The notes below the pieces were generated by a model, which was not told the origin of the DNA, ran no database searches, and saw only the letters and a list, made by a program, of their open reading frames with translations. A stretch of 64,000 nucleotides of DNA from Linnemannia elongata (Eukaryota > Mortierellomycota > Mortierellomycetes > Mortierellales > Mortierellaceae), in NCBI GenBank assembly GCA_036320915.1, contig JAXBDG010000017.1, positions 682,001-746,000 of the forward strand. The letters are read 5' to 3'. Every line of letters starts with the position of its first letter. The stretch's first letter is position 1. Positions 1-12,000 of this stretch are shown one piece after another. Position numbers and translations under genes: made by a program.

Positions 1-1418
1 ATTCATCTCGGAGATTTGTCGCGACAAGGACCGTGTGAATCAAGGAGGATGGTTCAGTATTACACCGAGTTTTCGACGGACACCATGATCTTGGTCACCA
101 CTCTTGGGCACTACTTGCATATCATGGTGAGTCTCAATACACATTACATCTCAAGTAGGATGCACTCGGAACAGTGGACACGAACAATCGCCTAACCAAC
201 ATTCTGGCACTTTTTCATGATCCTGAATAGTACCTCCACGGGATCTCATTCACCCTTATTGATGCTGTGCTATTTTTGAACATGAGAAGTGTGTTCAACA
301 ACTTGCGGAAGAAACTCGCTGGACATCAGGCCTACCGACAGGCACTCAAGAACATGCAGGCGTTGTAAGTAGACCGTTTCAGCTGCATTCCTGACGGCAT
401 CAAGGCTATGTCCTGAATCCCAGCACTTGGAACTCAACATGCTCTTCTTCATACTTTTTTTTTTTAGATACCCGTCCGCAACGGAAAAGGAGCTCACCGA
501 CTACAGCGATGATTGCGCGATCTGCAGGGATAGTATGACATCCGCTAAGGTCCTCCCCTGTGGCCACATCTTTCACTTGTAAGTGATATTCCTGATGCTC
601 TGCTATCATGCACGGTCAGGTATGATCTGCCTACTAATTCAGTGCTGTGTCAACATGATAGATTTTGTATCCGCTCATGGCTGGAGCACCACAGCTCTTG
701 CCCAACATGCAGAAGGTCTCTGGTCTCAAAGGCGGACGCAGATAATCAGGATACTGATGAAGCAAGAGGATTTCCAAGAGTAGAGATTGCCCCTGAAGGT
801 AGCTTCCCCGCATCATCTGATGCTAGTCTTGTCACTAGCCGACGTGGCTCATCGGCTGCAACTCCATCACAGTCAACGGCCATGTCATCAACATCAACAC
901 CAATGACGAACCTTCCGTTGAGCCTCAGCGGCCACTCGACCCCCAATACTCTTGCGTCCAACAATGGCGGCAGTAGTAGTAGTCACCACACAGCTACGGG
1001 AACTGGCAGTAACCGTACGAACACTGGTCATCAGCTCTTTGCATTCAATTCGGAACAACAGCCATGGCTGAGTCGGCTCGGCTTTCCGAAGATTACTGTC
1101 GAAGTTGTGGATCAAGCGCAGGACGAAGACGAGAGCAGGATACCAACCCGTCGGTCACAGCAACAATCACCCCAAAACTCTTCATCGCAAAGTTCTGGAA
1201 GGCGGCCAACATACTCATCGCAATTACACCGCGCTGGAGACGAGTTCTCTGACGATGAAGACGACGAGGACTTGAGGAGGGCTATTGCGGAAAGTTTGGC
1301 GATGAGTCAACAGTGCCATTCACAGTCAACGGTGTCGCTGATTTCATCATCAAGCACTGCTACCACGGCGGCTTTAGATACCAATGTATCTGCAGGCGAT
1401 CACGAACAGCTGAGGTGA
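1..1418 (+). CDS. gp78/AMFR-like ER membrane RING E3 ubiquitin ligase, 3' part
   Basis: The 5' end lies outside the window. Visible exons are 1-126, 231-364, 468-578 and 662-1418; all have GT-AG introns and keep one frame, giving 375 residues before a TGA at 1416. The first two exons encode the last membrane segments and a basic linker (YLHGISFTLIDAVLF, then NLRKKLAGHQAYRQAL), which align by eye with the part of human AMFR/gp78 just before its RING. The RING-H2 follows, with CAIC, CGHIFH and CPTC motifs. The roughly 230-residue tail is Ser/Thr/Gln-rich and acidic. It contains DEDLRRAIAESLAMSQQ, a good match to a ubiquitin-interacting motif. Family members are ER ligases acting in ER-associated degradation; that role is inferred from homology. 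HRD1 is an alternative, but the sequence around the RING fits gp78 better. The tail UIM is not the CUE arrangement known from animals. Confidence 0.82.
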
Positions 1419-1512
1419 ACGGAATGCGAGGTTTTTGGAAGACGATGTGATAGGCTGCTGAAGATGGAATCTGCTGTGCCTGAAAAAAAAACGTCAGGCA
1501 CAAAAATTGTAT

Positions 1513-1518
1513 AATAAA
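1513..1518 (+). terminator. Poly(A) signal of the gp78-like gene
   Basis: A canonical AATAAA lies about 95 nt after the stop codon. A-rich sequence follows at 1554-1590. The call rests on position and motif only. Confidence 0.5.
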
Positions 1519-1694
1519 ACTCCCCTTAACGATAACCGTGACTGCATTCCAGCAAAAAAAAAAAAGAAAAAAAAAGAAAAAACATAAACAAGTGCTGGAC
1601 CTTCTTTTAAGAACAGACGACAAAGAAGTGAACTTTGCCTTGCAAATCTCGGTCTTTACCATCACTTCTCTCTTTCCATCACCCCACACTTATA

Positions 1695-2873
1695 ATGAAC
1701 ACCGACGAGGGTCAGTCTCAACGACAACAACAACTTGCATCGCAACAAGGCTCTTTACTTGTATCTCGCCATCTCACTCTCTGACGAAAGTTCTGTCACC
1801 TCACACTATTCTCTGCCATTTGTTGCCACTCGTCCTTCTCGGCGCCTTTTCCCTTTCTTTATAGTTATCTGGCAGGTTATCAACCAGCAGTTCTGCTCTT
1901 ACAAAGTCAAGTAAGTCGAGCCACCTGTTGGACAACTCGCCAACCATAAGCCCATGATCGGAAATACTCACATTTTTCTGTAACTGCTGTTCAGTCACTG
2001 ACCAAACCATAATCTTACCTCTGACAATAACCACTTATTTGACGAAACAGGACGGCAACAGGAAACTTCTGCAGGAACGAATACAACGCCACGGGTCTCT
2101 GCAACCGTCAATCATGCCCGCTTGCCAACTCCCGTTATGCCACCGTTCGTGAGCAGAACGGTGTGATCTACCTGTTTGTCAAGACACCCGAACGTGCCCA
2201 TATGCCCGCTAAGATGTGGGAGAAGATCAAGCTGTCAAAGAACTACGCCCAGGCACTGGAACAGATTGACAAGGAATTGATCTACTGGCCCAACTTTTCG
2301 ATTCACAAGTGCAAGCAGCGTCTCACCAAGATTACACAATACCTGATCAAGATGAGAAAGCTGAAGCTCAAGGCGGACGAGCGTCCCAAGCTGGTTGGAA
2401 TCAAGAAGAAGATCGATCGCAGGGAAGCCCGGAGGGAGGTCAAGGCAGAGGCAGCAGCACGTTTGGACAAGGCTATCGAGAAGGAACTGTTGGATCGTCT
2501 CAAGTCACACGCTTATGGTGACGCACCCCTCAACGTACACGAGGATGTCTGGAAGGAGATCTTGGAGGGTGAGAAGGGCGCTCTTGAGGTCGACAGTGAC
2601 CAGACGGATGAGGATGATTCTCAGTCAGAAGAGGAGGAGGAAGAGGAGGAGGAGGAGCGCGAATACGTATCTGACCAGAGCGAAGACGAGGAGGACATGG
2701 AGGATATGTTTGAGAAGGAGTACGAGGTAAGATGACTGGGTTCAATTGATGCTTGAATGTTATACATTTTGGCCTTATGTATGCTAATTGTCTTTAAAAT
2801 GACTTGGCGCTGACACATCTCTCCTTTGTTTTGACCTCCTTGCCTTCTCTAGCACGAGACCGTTGAGCTTTAA
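1695..2873 (+). CDS. MAK16: MAK16, 60S ribosome biogenesis factor
   Basis: Four exons (1695-1710, 1865-1910, 2051-2726, 2853-2873) join in frame to 252 residues. The start was chosen because exon 1, only 16 nt (MNTDE plus one base), restores the conserved MxxDEVIW beginning. The N-terminal domain has the family cysteines ([29 protein letters not shown]) that are thought to bind metal. The core [20 protein letters not shown] and the Lys/Arg-rich [20 protein letters not shown] follow, and then an acidic Glu/Asp tail. MAK16 acts in the nucleolus in assembly of the large ribosomal subunit, with RPF1 in yeast (known for the family). The last exon encodes only HETVEL and a stop. Without it, read-through of the intron would end after two residues, so the terminal exon boundary is the least certain part. 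Confidence 0.95.
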
Positions 2874-3438
2874 AGCATTTTACCAAGTTACCAATCATTT
2901 ACAATACATCATGAACATAGCATCTTTTCACCCGACACATGAGACCTGTTTGACCGTTATTCGCGTACATTGTATTTATTGCAAAATGTTTCCCAGGAGC
3001 GTGAAAGCTTTGTATGGTTGTGAAGATATGCATTGACGGTTGGGCCAAATGCTCGACGTTCTCGGATTTTTTTATTCTTCGCCCACTGCGAAGGCGATAT
3101 ATACGTCATAGTATTATTTTTGATCGCTTAAAAATGCTTTTGTCAAGCAGAAATGAGGACAGTGTGGCCTTTCCATCGCTGATCAACATCCTCTCTTTCT
3201 GTCCTGCTGCAACTCACCATCTCCTACAGGACAACAGGTCGACAACGGAGTAACCTTTCAGACAACCAGGTCGCAGGACACACTCACACCACCCCAATCA
3301 GCTCGACCTTTACACTTAATACCCCTTTCTCCCTCGACCAACAAGCAACTCGATCCGGATCAGCGCTTGTTATTCTCTGTAACATCAGCTCCGCCCTCGT
3401 ACTCCTCCACTTCACCGCAAAGCACTAAGCAAAAGCAA

Positions 3439-5017
3439 ATGAACCGTCGTCAACCCAACGAGGACAAAGGAGGACCAGTCGGAACAGCGGCCTTGCCTCC
3501 CCACCTTCTCCGCCTATTTGCGCCACGTCCTCCTCTCCCCCATGCAGAACCCCTGGATCAGGCACCGGGCCATGCAAAGGGCAATCATTTGACACCCGTA
3601 TCACATTTCCTGGATATGATGAAGGGTCATGACACGGACTATGTCCCCACACTCAGCATTGCCGAACGGAAGAAGCAAAAGGTATATGTTTCTTACATAA
3701 GTCTGCTGTGCCTTTAAGTGGGCGGCGTTTATCCTCACTTTCTAAACTGCAAACAGTTTCGAGAATGTGTTTACTAACCAAGTCCCTCCACTTTTTGTCC
3801 CTTGCTGTTTGCTAGTTGGAGGAGAGGAAGAAAAAGTCGGATGAAGCCCTCAAGCGTGGTTTGGAAGAATGTAAGCACGCACAAGCATCGTTCACCGTCA
3901 ATGATGGTAGATCGGATGAAATATCGACTGTTAACAATTAGGTATCATCCAGTTCCGTTTGCTAACGTTCCTATTTTCCAACTTGCATTTCCGTTGATCG
4001 TTTTGATATGTAGGGGATCCCAACAAGGACGAGAAAGTCGTCGGTGACCCGTACAAGACGTTACACATCTCTCGCCTGGTAAGGTTATGAACTGTTCAAA
4101 GATCATGACGTGCTGCATAGTATATCGGCTGAACAGGTGGCGCAAACCCGACATTAACTGTTGCTTCATCACAATTTATTAGAGCTATGAATGCACAGAA
4201 AAGGATCTGAGACGTGAATTCACCATGTATGGCCCTATTGAAAACGTAAGTCCAGCGCTTTATCGCAAATTGCTTGTCAAAGGCGCGCGTTTACTGTTTG
4301 GATAACGTAAAGTTTACCTTTGAACGATGACGCTTATCAACCTTATGGTCATCTCATCTTCTTTTAGATCCGAGTCGTAAAAGATCCCGAGGACAAGCAC
4401 AGGGGATACGCATTTATCGAGTTTGAACGCGAAAAGGACATGAAAGCAGCATACAAGGACGCCGATGGCCTGAAGATCATGGGCCGTCGCATTGTTGTAG
4501 ATGTTGAGCGTGGAAGGACCGTTAAGGGATGGAAACCAAAGCGTCTTGGTAAGGATAAACCGATGATACATTTGCTCTATATGTTTATTACTGAGACAAG
4601 TTTAAAAGTGAATCATCTAACAATGCTTTTATATGTAAATAATGTCACATAGGTGGAGGATTGGGTGGTACCCGTATTGGAGCCCCACACGAGAACCAGA
4701 CGTCATCAGGAAGAGACAACGGCCAACGTAATGACCGCTCATCTGGAGGCAGCGATCGTGGCTATAGCGGCAGGGACAGCTACAGTGGTGGTGCTAGTGG
4801 AGGACGCTACGGCAGCGATAGAGACGGACGTAGCGACCGGGACCGTGGCGGTCGTCGCCATGACAGCTACGGAGATCGCAGCCGGGGCGGATACAGCGAC
4901 CGGCCTTACGAGCGTGACAGCAAGAGGCGAAAGAGTAGGAGCCGAAGCAGAAGCCCAGCACCATCCTCCAGCAGAGGGTATGGTGAATCTCGTGGTCGTC
5001 GCGATAGCAGGGACTGA
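3439..5017 (+). CDS. SNRNP70: U1 small nuclear ribonucleoprotein 70 kDa (U1-70K)
   Basis: Six exons (3439-3681, 3816-3870, 4014-4078, 4183-4245, 4368-4548, 4653-5017) give 323 residues. The first in-frame ATG ([10 protein letters not shown]) was chosen. The N-terminal [16 protein letters not shown] matches the U1-70K segment that contacts the snRNP core. [19 protein letters not shown] leads into one RRM with RNP2 (TLHISRL) and RNP1 (RGYAFIEF). The family signature [20 protein letters not shown] closes the RRM. The tail is Arg/Ser/Gly-rich ([32 protein letters not shown]), as expected for a splicing protein that binds SR proteins. It binds stem-loop I of U1 snRNA and helps recognise 5' splice sites (known for the family). 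Splice junctions restore the conserved reading at every boundary. Confidence 0.95.
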
Positions 5018-5821
5018 TCTCTCGTTTTTGCTACCAATCTAGCGAACGCGTAACGGACGAACGGACAAGCCCCTTGCTATTATCACTCTCTCCGTCAAGC
5101 TTCCCTACTATATCAAGGTGGGCAGCCTTTGCCGAACTTTTTTTTTTTTCATCTTCCTCTTCCTTTCGTCCTCAGAGTTCACCCAACGCCGAAAAAAAGT
5201 GCTGTGAATGTAATCTATTGAACACTCTTTCTCCTCCTTTCGTTATCTCCACTCCGCTCCCCCAAAAGCCTCATCTCCATCTCCCTTTCTGAAAAGAGCA
5301 ACATATCATTCCTTTCTTCTCCTCATCCTCACTCTTTCTACGGGTAAAAAAAAAAGTTCCTTTGGCACCTTTCAGATATGTGTCATTCGACCGCCCCTGG
5401 AACTCTCACTCTCTCGAGGAACCAATGGTAATTAGTAAAAAGGGATAGTATTTGACAAATGAAAATGCGTTTCTACGTTATGATGTGATGACCTGGTTAA
5501 GTATCAAGTTGACGGGTACGTATGGTCTCTTTATTCATGTGGACGGGATCAAATCAGTCTGCGAGGGCGTATCTCAATGCTTTTTGGTAAGGCAAGACTA
5601 GGCTATCTATGCATGCGAACTCCTGCCAAGGGCAAGGTAGGTCCAAGCCATAGTCAGATAGCCTATGTAGAACAATATCACTAAATGAAGTGACTGTTCA
5701 AAACGGAGCTTTGTGAGTAAACAGGGGGGATGATTTCCGAGAACAAAAGGAACGCGACAAGTCGAAACCTTGTCTTTTTCAGTTGCACTTTTCTCCAACG
5801 ACCCGCCTTACTTTTTTCACC
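5018..5821 (+). other. Intergenic region, possible uORF near its end
   Basis: No conserved coding sequence was recognised. The first 350 bases are CT-rich 3'-flank. An ATG at 5730 opens a frame that overlaps the synthetase start in a different register; it would be an upstream ORF if transcription starts before it. No clear TATA box was seen. Confidence 0.4.
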
Positions 5822-8539
5822 ATGCTGTCGGCTCACTGGAGGCATGTCAAGCCAACACAGACAGCCACCGCCCTCCGTGTCGGACGCTCATTCGGACAGC
5901 TCCGTTTCTGTAAGCTCATTGCATTCGCTTGCTGATCACCTCGGCCACATTTGCATAAGGCAACTGGTCGCAATGGAATTGGCATGCTAATCACTTCCTC
6001 ATGACCCTTCCTGTCTACAGCTTCAACGGCGTTTGAGAAACGTGCACAGGCATTCACTCAAGAGAAGGCGAAGCAGGCAGAGGAACGGCTGAAGCTGAGC
6101 AGTGGTATCCAGCAACCTTCAATTGAGATCCTGTTGCCGGATGGGTCTAAAAAGAATGGATATGCAGGAACCACAACTCCCTTGTCGATCGCCCAAGGTA
6201 ATCAAACAGTAGGATCTACAGTGATCCGCGATATTGACTTTCAAATTATCAATTGATGTCTCTAGATGTGTATCATTCAGCTATTAACATTGTCTAAATG
6301 ATCTTTAGGCATTTCGGGAAAGTTGGCGAAGACTACATTGATTGCACAGCTGAACGGGAACACATACTGGGATATGAGTCGGCCTCTGGAGCAGTCATGT
6401 CAGTTGGAGTTGATCCCTTTCCAGGAGAACAATGACCGTCTCACCAACTTGTTCTGGCACTCGTCTGCCCACGTCCTTGGCATGTCTCTCGAGGCGAAGT
6501 ACGGCTCGCGGTTGCTTCTCTGTGACGGACCTGCGATCAAGCAAGGAGGATTCTTTTACGAGTTCTTGTTGACAAAGCAGGACCAGGATCCTTCTGTCTC
6601 TGTAGGGGAGCTCTTGCAGCAAAACTATCCATCCCACCAGTTCTCCAAGGACGAGATTGCCGACATTCAACGTATCATGCAACAGTTTATTGCTCAACGA
6701 CTGCCCTTTGAACGACTCTCGGTCTCTCAGCAGTTCGCCTACGACCTCTTTCCCGAGAACAAGTTCAAACAGCACTTTATTGGCAACATCCCCAAGGACA
6801 GCGAGATTACCCTTTACAAGTGTGGACCCTTTGTCGACCTCTGCCGCGGACCCCACGTTCAGCACACAGGACAGTTGCAGGCCATGGAGATCTTGAGGAC
6901 TTCGAGCGCCTACTTTATGCCAGAGCTGGATCGGGATCCTAAGTCGCCTCAGGCGTTGACAAGGATGTACGGTATTGCCTTTCCGTCCCCCAAGGAGCTG
7001 AAGCAGTGGCACCACCAGAAGGTGGAGGCTGAGAAGCGCGACCACCGCATCATTGGCAAGAACCAAGGGCTCTTTGCTGTCCATCAGGCCAGTCCCGGAT
7101 CCGCCTTTATGCTCCCCCACGGAACTAGGATTGTTGAGCGATTAATGAGATTTATGAGACAACAGTACCGGAAATACGGATTTGAGGAGGTCATGACGCC
7201 GTTGATGTATAAGAAGGAGCTTTGGGAGACGTCTGGACACTGGCAAAACTACAAGGATGACATGTTCCAGGTGCAGAGGGGATGTGACCATCAGCACCAT
7301 CATGGTCACGAACACTCTCATGGACAGGAAGGCGAAAGCAGCAAGGAGAAAGCGCCCTTGGCAGAGGGACATGATGAGGTGTTCGGACTTAAGCCTATGA
7401 ACTGCCCAGGACATTGTCTGATCTTTGACATGTCGACCCGGTCTTACAAGGACCTGCCCATCCGCTATGCTGACTTTAGTGCCCTTCACCGGTAATATGA
7501 CTACTCTATCCGTTTCTAAGGTTGTTTGGCAAGTATTCTAATTGATGTTTGACTCGAATCCTTTTACTCATACTGGCATAACTATATCATGTACCATATA
7601 TTCAGAAACGAGTCGACGGGATCACTGACGGGATTGACGCGTGTTCGCCGTTTCCACCAGGATGACGCTCACATCTTTTGCACACGGGATCAGATCTTCC
7701 AAGAGATTCGCTCTACTCTGTCCTTTGTCGACACAGTTTACAGAACATTCAAGTTCCCCTCCTACGAACTCGCCCTTTCAACCCGCCCCCTTTCAAACTT
7801 TCTCGGATCCGTGCAGGAATGGAACGCCGCCGAGGATTCCCTACGCAAGGCCTTGGATCAGTCAGGGATGGATTGGAGTATTAACGAGGGTGACGGTGCA
7901 TTTTATGGACCCAAGATTGATATCCTGGTTAGGGACGCCTTGGGCCGGAGACATCAGACAGCGACAATTCAGTTAGATTTCCAGCTGCCACAGCGGTTTG
8001 GGCTCCAGTTCTATGACCAGCAAGGCGAGAAGCAGAGCCCAGTAATTGTTCACCGGGCGGTGTTGGGAAGTGTGGAGCGGATGATGGCGATTTTGATTGA
8101 GCATACGGGTGGTCGGTGGCCGTTCTGGATTTCGCCCCGGCAGGCGATGGTTGTCCCTGTGTTTGGTGGGAAGGCTGGGTTGGAGGATGAGGGTGGTGAT
8201 AGTAGGGGGTCGTTGACAGAGTACGCAAACCATGTGCGTGAGACGCTGTCGAAGGCAGGTCGTGACCCTATCGACAAGCGGGACCCTGCCGAAGTGGATC
8301 CAGTTGTGAGGATGGACGACAAGCACTACTTTGTGGACATTGACCAATCGTCAGGAACGCTGAACAAGATGGTGCGGGATGCGCAAGTGGCCCAGTATAA
8401 TTTCATTCTTGTGATTGGCGAGAAGGAGAAGGAGCGGGGTACGGTCAATGTGCGGACGAGGGAAGGGGAGAGGTTAGGCGAAATGACGATACCTGAAGTT
8501 TTGAAGTTGTTCCAGGAACGTGAGGATAAGTTTTTGTAA
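5822..8539 (+). CDS. Threonyl-tRNA synthetase with presequence-like N-terminus
   Basis: Four exons (5822-5909, 6021-6197, 6309-7491, 7606-8539) give 793 residues. It charges tRNA-Thr with threonine. Residues 1-30 (MLSAHWRHVKPTQTATALRV onward) have several Arg/His/Lys and no acidic residue, like a mitochondrial presequence. A TGS domain follows (IEILLPDGS, YWDMSRPLE). The editing domain has HSSAHVLG and the distal CRGPH. The class II catalytic core has MNCPGHC and RRFHQDDAHIFC, holding zinc ligands, and VHRAVLGSVERM near motif 3. The anticodon-binding domain ends the protein. A His/Glu-rich insertion (HQHHHGHEHSHGQEG) sits before MNCPGHC. The overall architecture is that of the eukaryotic cytosolic enzyme. 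No internal Met precedes the TGS domain, so mitochondrial or dual targeting is possible but not shown. Confidence 0.95.
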
Positions 8540-9045
8540 GCGTTAAAAAGCATAATTTAGGTAGATCATTTTTCTTATTAAACAACAGAAAACAACAGAA
8601 AGCAAACAGAGAATAAGTATTGTCTGTTGAAGCTGCGTATTGCGCATGCGTGCATGGTCACTTTCAAACTCCTGGTTTGGACTGTTTTTTGTTGCTGCGG
8701 GAAAAGAGCTGTGTGGTGTCGTATGGTGTGTACCGAGAAATCAACATCGTACAAAAATGGCTGTTTCTCCCTACTGCGGCCAGAAAGTTAAAAAATGTGC
8801 GGCGTTTTTTACCGTGACTCGATTTCATACAAATAGCGAGGACCTTGCCAGTTATTTCGCCTCTCCCAAGCATCCATACGCTCCCTTCGATTCCATTCAG
8901 TCCACAAGGTCCGCTCTTTTTCTTCTCACGAATCTGTCGTATACTGTTTCCTTGAGACATTTGGCGCTTTTCGCATACCCTCTGTCATTGTCTTTATTAT
9001 CGCATATATATACCCTTCTTGTAAACCATTATCATCATCATTCGC
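8540..9045 (+). other. Intergenic region upstream of ABCC I
   Basis: This holds the 3' flank of the synthetase gene and the promoter of the ABCC gene. TATATATA at 9005-9012 is the only promoter-like motif noted; it lies about 35 nt before the ATG. No sequence resembling an ABCC TMD0 was found here. Confidence 0.35.
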
Positions 9046-12000
9046 ATGGACAATAATTCTTCGTCTGCCAACATGCTACAGGTAAACAGTATTCTTATGT
9101 CGACTTTCAAGGATGTTTAGTTTAATTTGCTTTTCTTATGTTGTCGCCCCAAAGAAAACTGGCACGTGCTTACCCCTGCTGTGCTGTTTTGTCTTCTGCA
9201 ACCCTTAGGACAATCATTCCAGCGGCAACATCTCCTCCACGACTCCTGTTGGCTGTACAAAGTAGGGTGTTTTGTTGTTTTCTGCTTTGTTTTTGCGATT
9301 TCCGCTTTGTTTTACCTTTTGTTTTCTTTCTTTGTGGTCCTATCACTTCCCTTTTTTCTCACATGATCGAACGTCCCAATCTTGATTCCTACTGTCTTTT
9401 CTTACCTTAGGCCTATCCTCTTACCTGTAGACCCACAACCTCTTCCACCAAACACCAATACCAACACTATACTCAAACACACAAACAGCAATGATCCACC
9501 ATCAGCATACGACCGCGCAAACGTTTTCTCCCGCATCACCTTCCACTATATCCAATCCGTCATCTCAACCGGATACCGTCGCGCCGTAACCGACACCGAT
9601 ACCGCCAACATGATGCCCCATTCTATCCGGACCGCGTCCTCCTACCAGCGGTTTGAGAGGCTGTGGAGACGGCATCTTGAGAAGACTCGAGCGAAGGCGA
9701 AGAGCAAGGGCGCAGGGGTCGGGGGAGGAGGAGGTGGTGGAGGAGGAGGTGGTGGAGGAGATGAGAGAGTGTCGCTGCTGTGGGTGGTGGTGAAGATGGG
9801 CGGGTGGATGTGGATCCCAATAATTTTCTTTATGCTTATGGAGTCAACTCTTGAGTATGCACAGCCTTTGTTACTGGATCGACTGTTGAAGTTCATTGCG
9901 ACTTATTCGGCTTCTTCGGGTTCGGAGGAGCTGGAAACGCCGGAGCAGGTATGGGTGGGTGTTGTGCTTTCGCTGGGTCTGACGGCGGCGTCGATTGGTG
10001 CGTCGGTGGGGTCAGCACAGTTTATTCAGTTGGTGACGAATCTAGGGATCTCGCTGCAGTCAGCGCTTGTTTCAATGGTTTACCAGAAGTCGCTTCGGCT
10101 CTCATCGGGTGCTCGACGTGGAGGTGGGAGTGAAAGAAGTGGGCGCGCCTCTCCAGAAGCAGCGGAGGTTGGTTCCGAAGCATCAGAAGAGTCTGACAAA
10201 GTCGCTGCGAATTCAGGAGCGAGTGTGGGCGAGATCCAGAACTTGATGTCAGTAGATGTGGCCGCGATCCAGTACGGTATCATCTACCTTCCCCTCATGA
10301 TCTCTACACCCTTCGAGATTGTACTTGGTCTGTACTTGCTCTACGCACAACTCGGTCTCAGCTCGTTGGCAGGTCTAGGTGTCGTGCTATTCATGACCCC
10401 CGTCCAAGGCTGGCTGGCTCGGATGTTGAGCGTAGCCAAGGGCGTCAAGATGGAGGTCATGGATGAGCGAATCCGGGTCCTTACCGAGATGTTGTCATCC
10501 ATGCAAGTCATCAAACTCTACCATTGGGGGCTATTCTTCTACCGCAGAATCGAGGCTCTTCGTGCAAAAGAAGTCAAAGCGTTGAAGAGAGTAGGGGCCG
10601 TGATGGCTTGGATGTCGATCATGGCGACCTCTATCCCGACATTGATGGGCCTCTTGTCGTTTATGGTGTATGCCCTTGCTGGTGGGCCGGGTCATGGACG
10701 AGGATATTTGAGCCCCCAGGTTGTGTTTGTCAGTTTGAGTTTGTTTGGGCGATTGGCGGTGCCCATTGGTCGTGCATCGAGGGTGATTAGCATGGTGATT
10801 TCTCTTCGTGTGGCTGCTGGGAGGATTCAGAGGTTCCTGATGTTGGAGGAGTTGGATTGGGCTATTGTCGGTGCTCTGCCTGAGTCGGGCGAGGATCGTG
10901 ATCAGGAAAGAGATGAGGCTAGTGCTATTGTTATTCGGGACGGAGTGTTTTCATGGACCCCTGCGGGTACCAACTTTACCTCCGCGACCAACGGCAACAA
11001 CGTACCCGCGCCAGTCGACAACAGCAAGAATTTCGTTTCAACACTACAGGATATCAATTTGACAATCTCCAAGGGCAGTCTCACGGCTGTAGTCGGTCGC
11101 GTCGGTCAAGGAAAGTCGTCCCTTCTCAGCGCCTTGATCGGAGAGATGTACAGACAACAAGGATCGGTCCATGTGATCGGCTCTGTCGCTTTTGTCAGTC
11201 AGCAGGCATGGATCCAGAACGGCACCATCATGGACAACATTCTCTTTGGCCTCCCCTTGGACCAGGAACGTTATGACTCTGTGATTCAAGCATCTTGCTT
11301 GCAGCAAGATCTAGAGATGTTGGCTGCCGGCGACCAGACCGAAATCGGCGAGCGGGGGATCAATTTGTCAGGAGGCCAGAAACAGCGCGTCTCCCTTGCC
11401 CGTGCCGCATACCAGGATGCTGATATTTACCTTCTCGACGACCCCCTCAGTGCAGTCGATGCCCATGTCGACCAACACCTTTGGCAGAACCTGATCGGAC
11501 CCGATGGATTGCTCAAGAACAAGACACGTATTTTAGTCACTCACGGCGTCCACCATCTCGGCAGAGTTGACCAGATTGTTATTATCAAGGAGGGGTGCAT
11601 CTTTGGGACTGGTACCTATGAGCAACTCCTTTCTGCCGGATCTTTGACTAGTCAGGAGCTTTCGCTTTCGGTCGAGACTGAGGCCCCCGCCGAGGGTGGT
11701 GATGATCTTGCCGTGGTCGCTGCCTCTGCTGAACTTTCTGTAGGGTCTGTTGATGCGAACAAGAAGAGCGATAGTGTTGTCGACGGCGCTGAGATTAAGG
11801 ATGGTCAAGATGGGGAGGGTCAGTTGATCCAGAAGGAAGAGTATACCCATGGTGGTGCTGGATGGAAGGAGTTCTTGTCCTATGCTAAAGCAGCGTAAGT
11901 TTTGCTAACCTGCTCATTTTGAGCGTTATCTTTTGTTGTTCTTTTGAGACGCGATTGCTTGAAATCATGCCTAACCTTCAATATATTCTGCTGTAACGAA

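Noticed and set aside
6395..7120. 241-codon minus-strand frame inside the ThrRS gene
   Set aside because: It lies opposite conserved synthetase sequence and has no family features.
8640..9056. 138-codon frame upstream of ABCC I, considered as a TMD0
   Set aside because: The hydrophobic content is low and no splice joins it to the L0 motif. Two small exons from 9046 join in frame instead.
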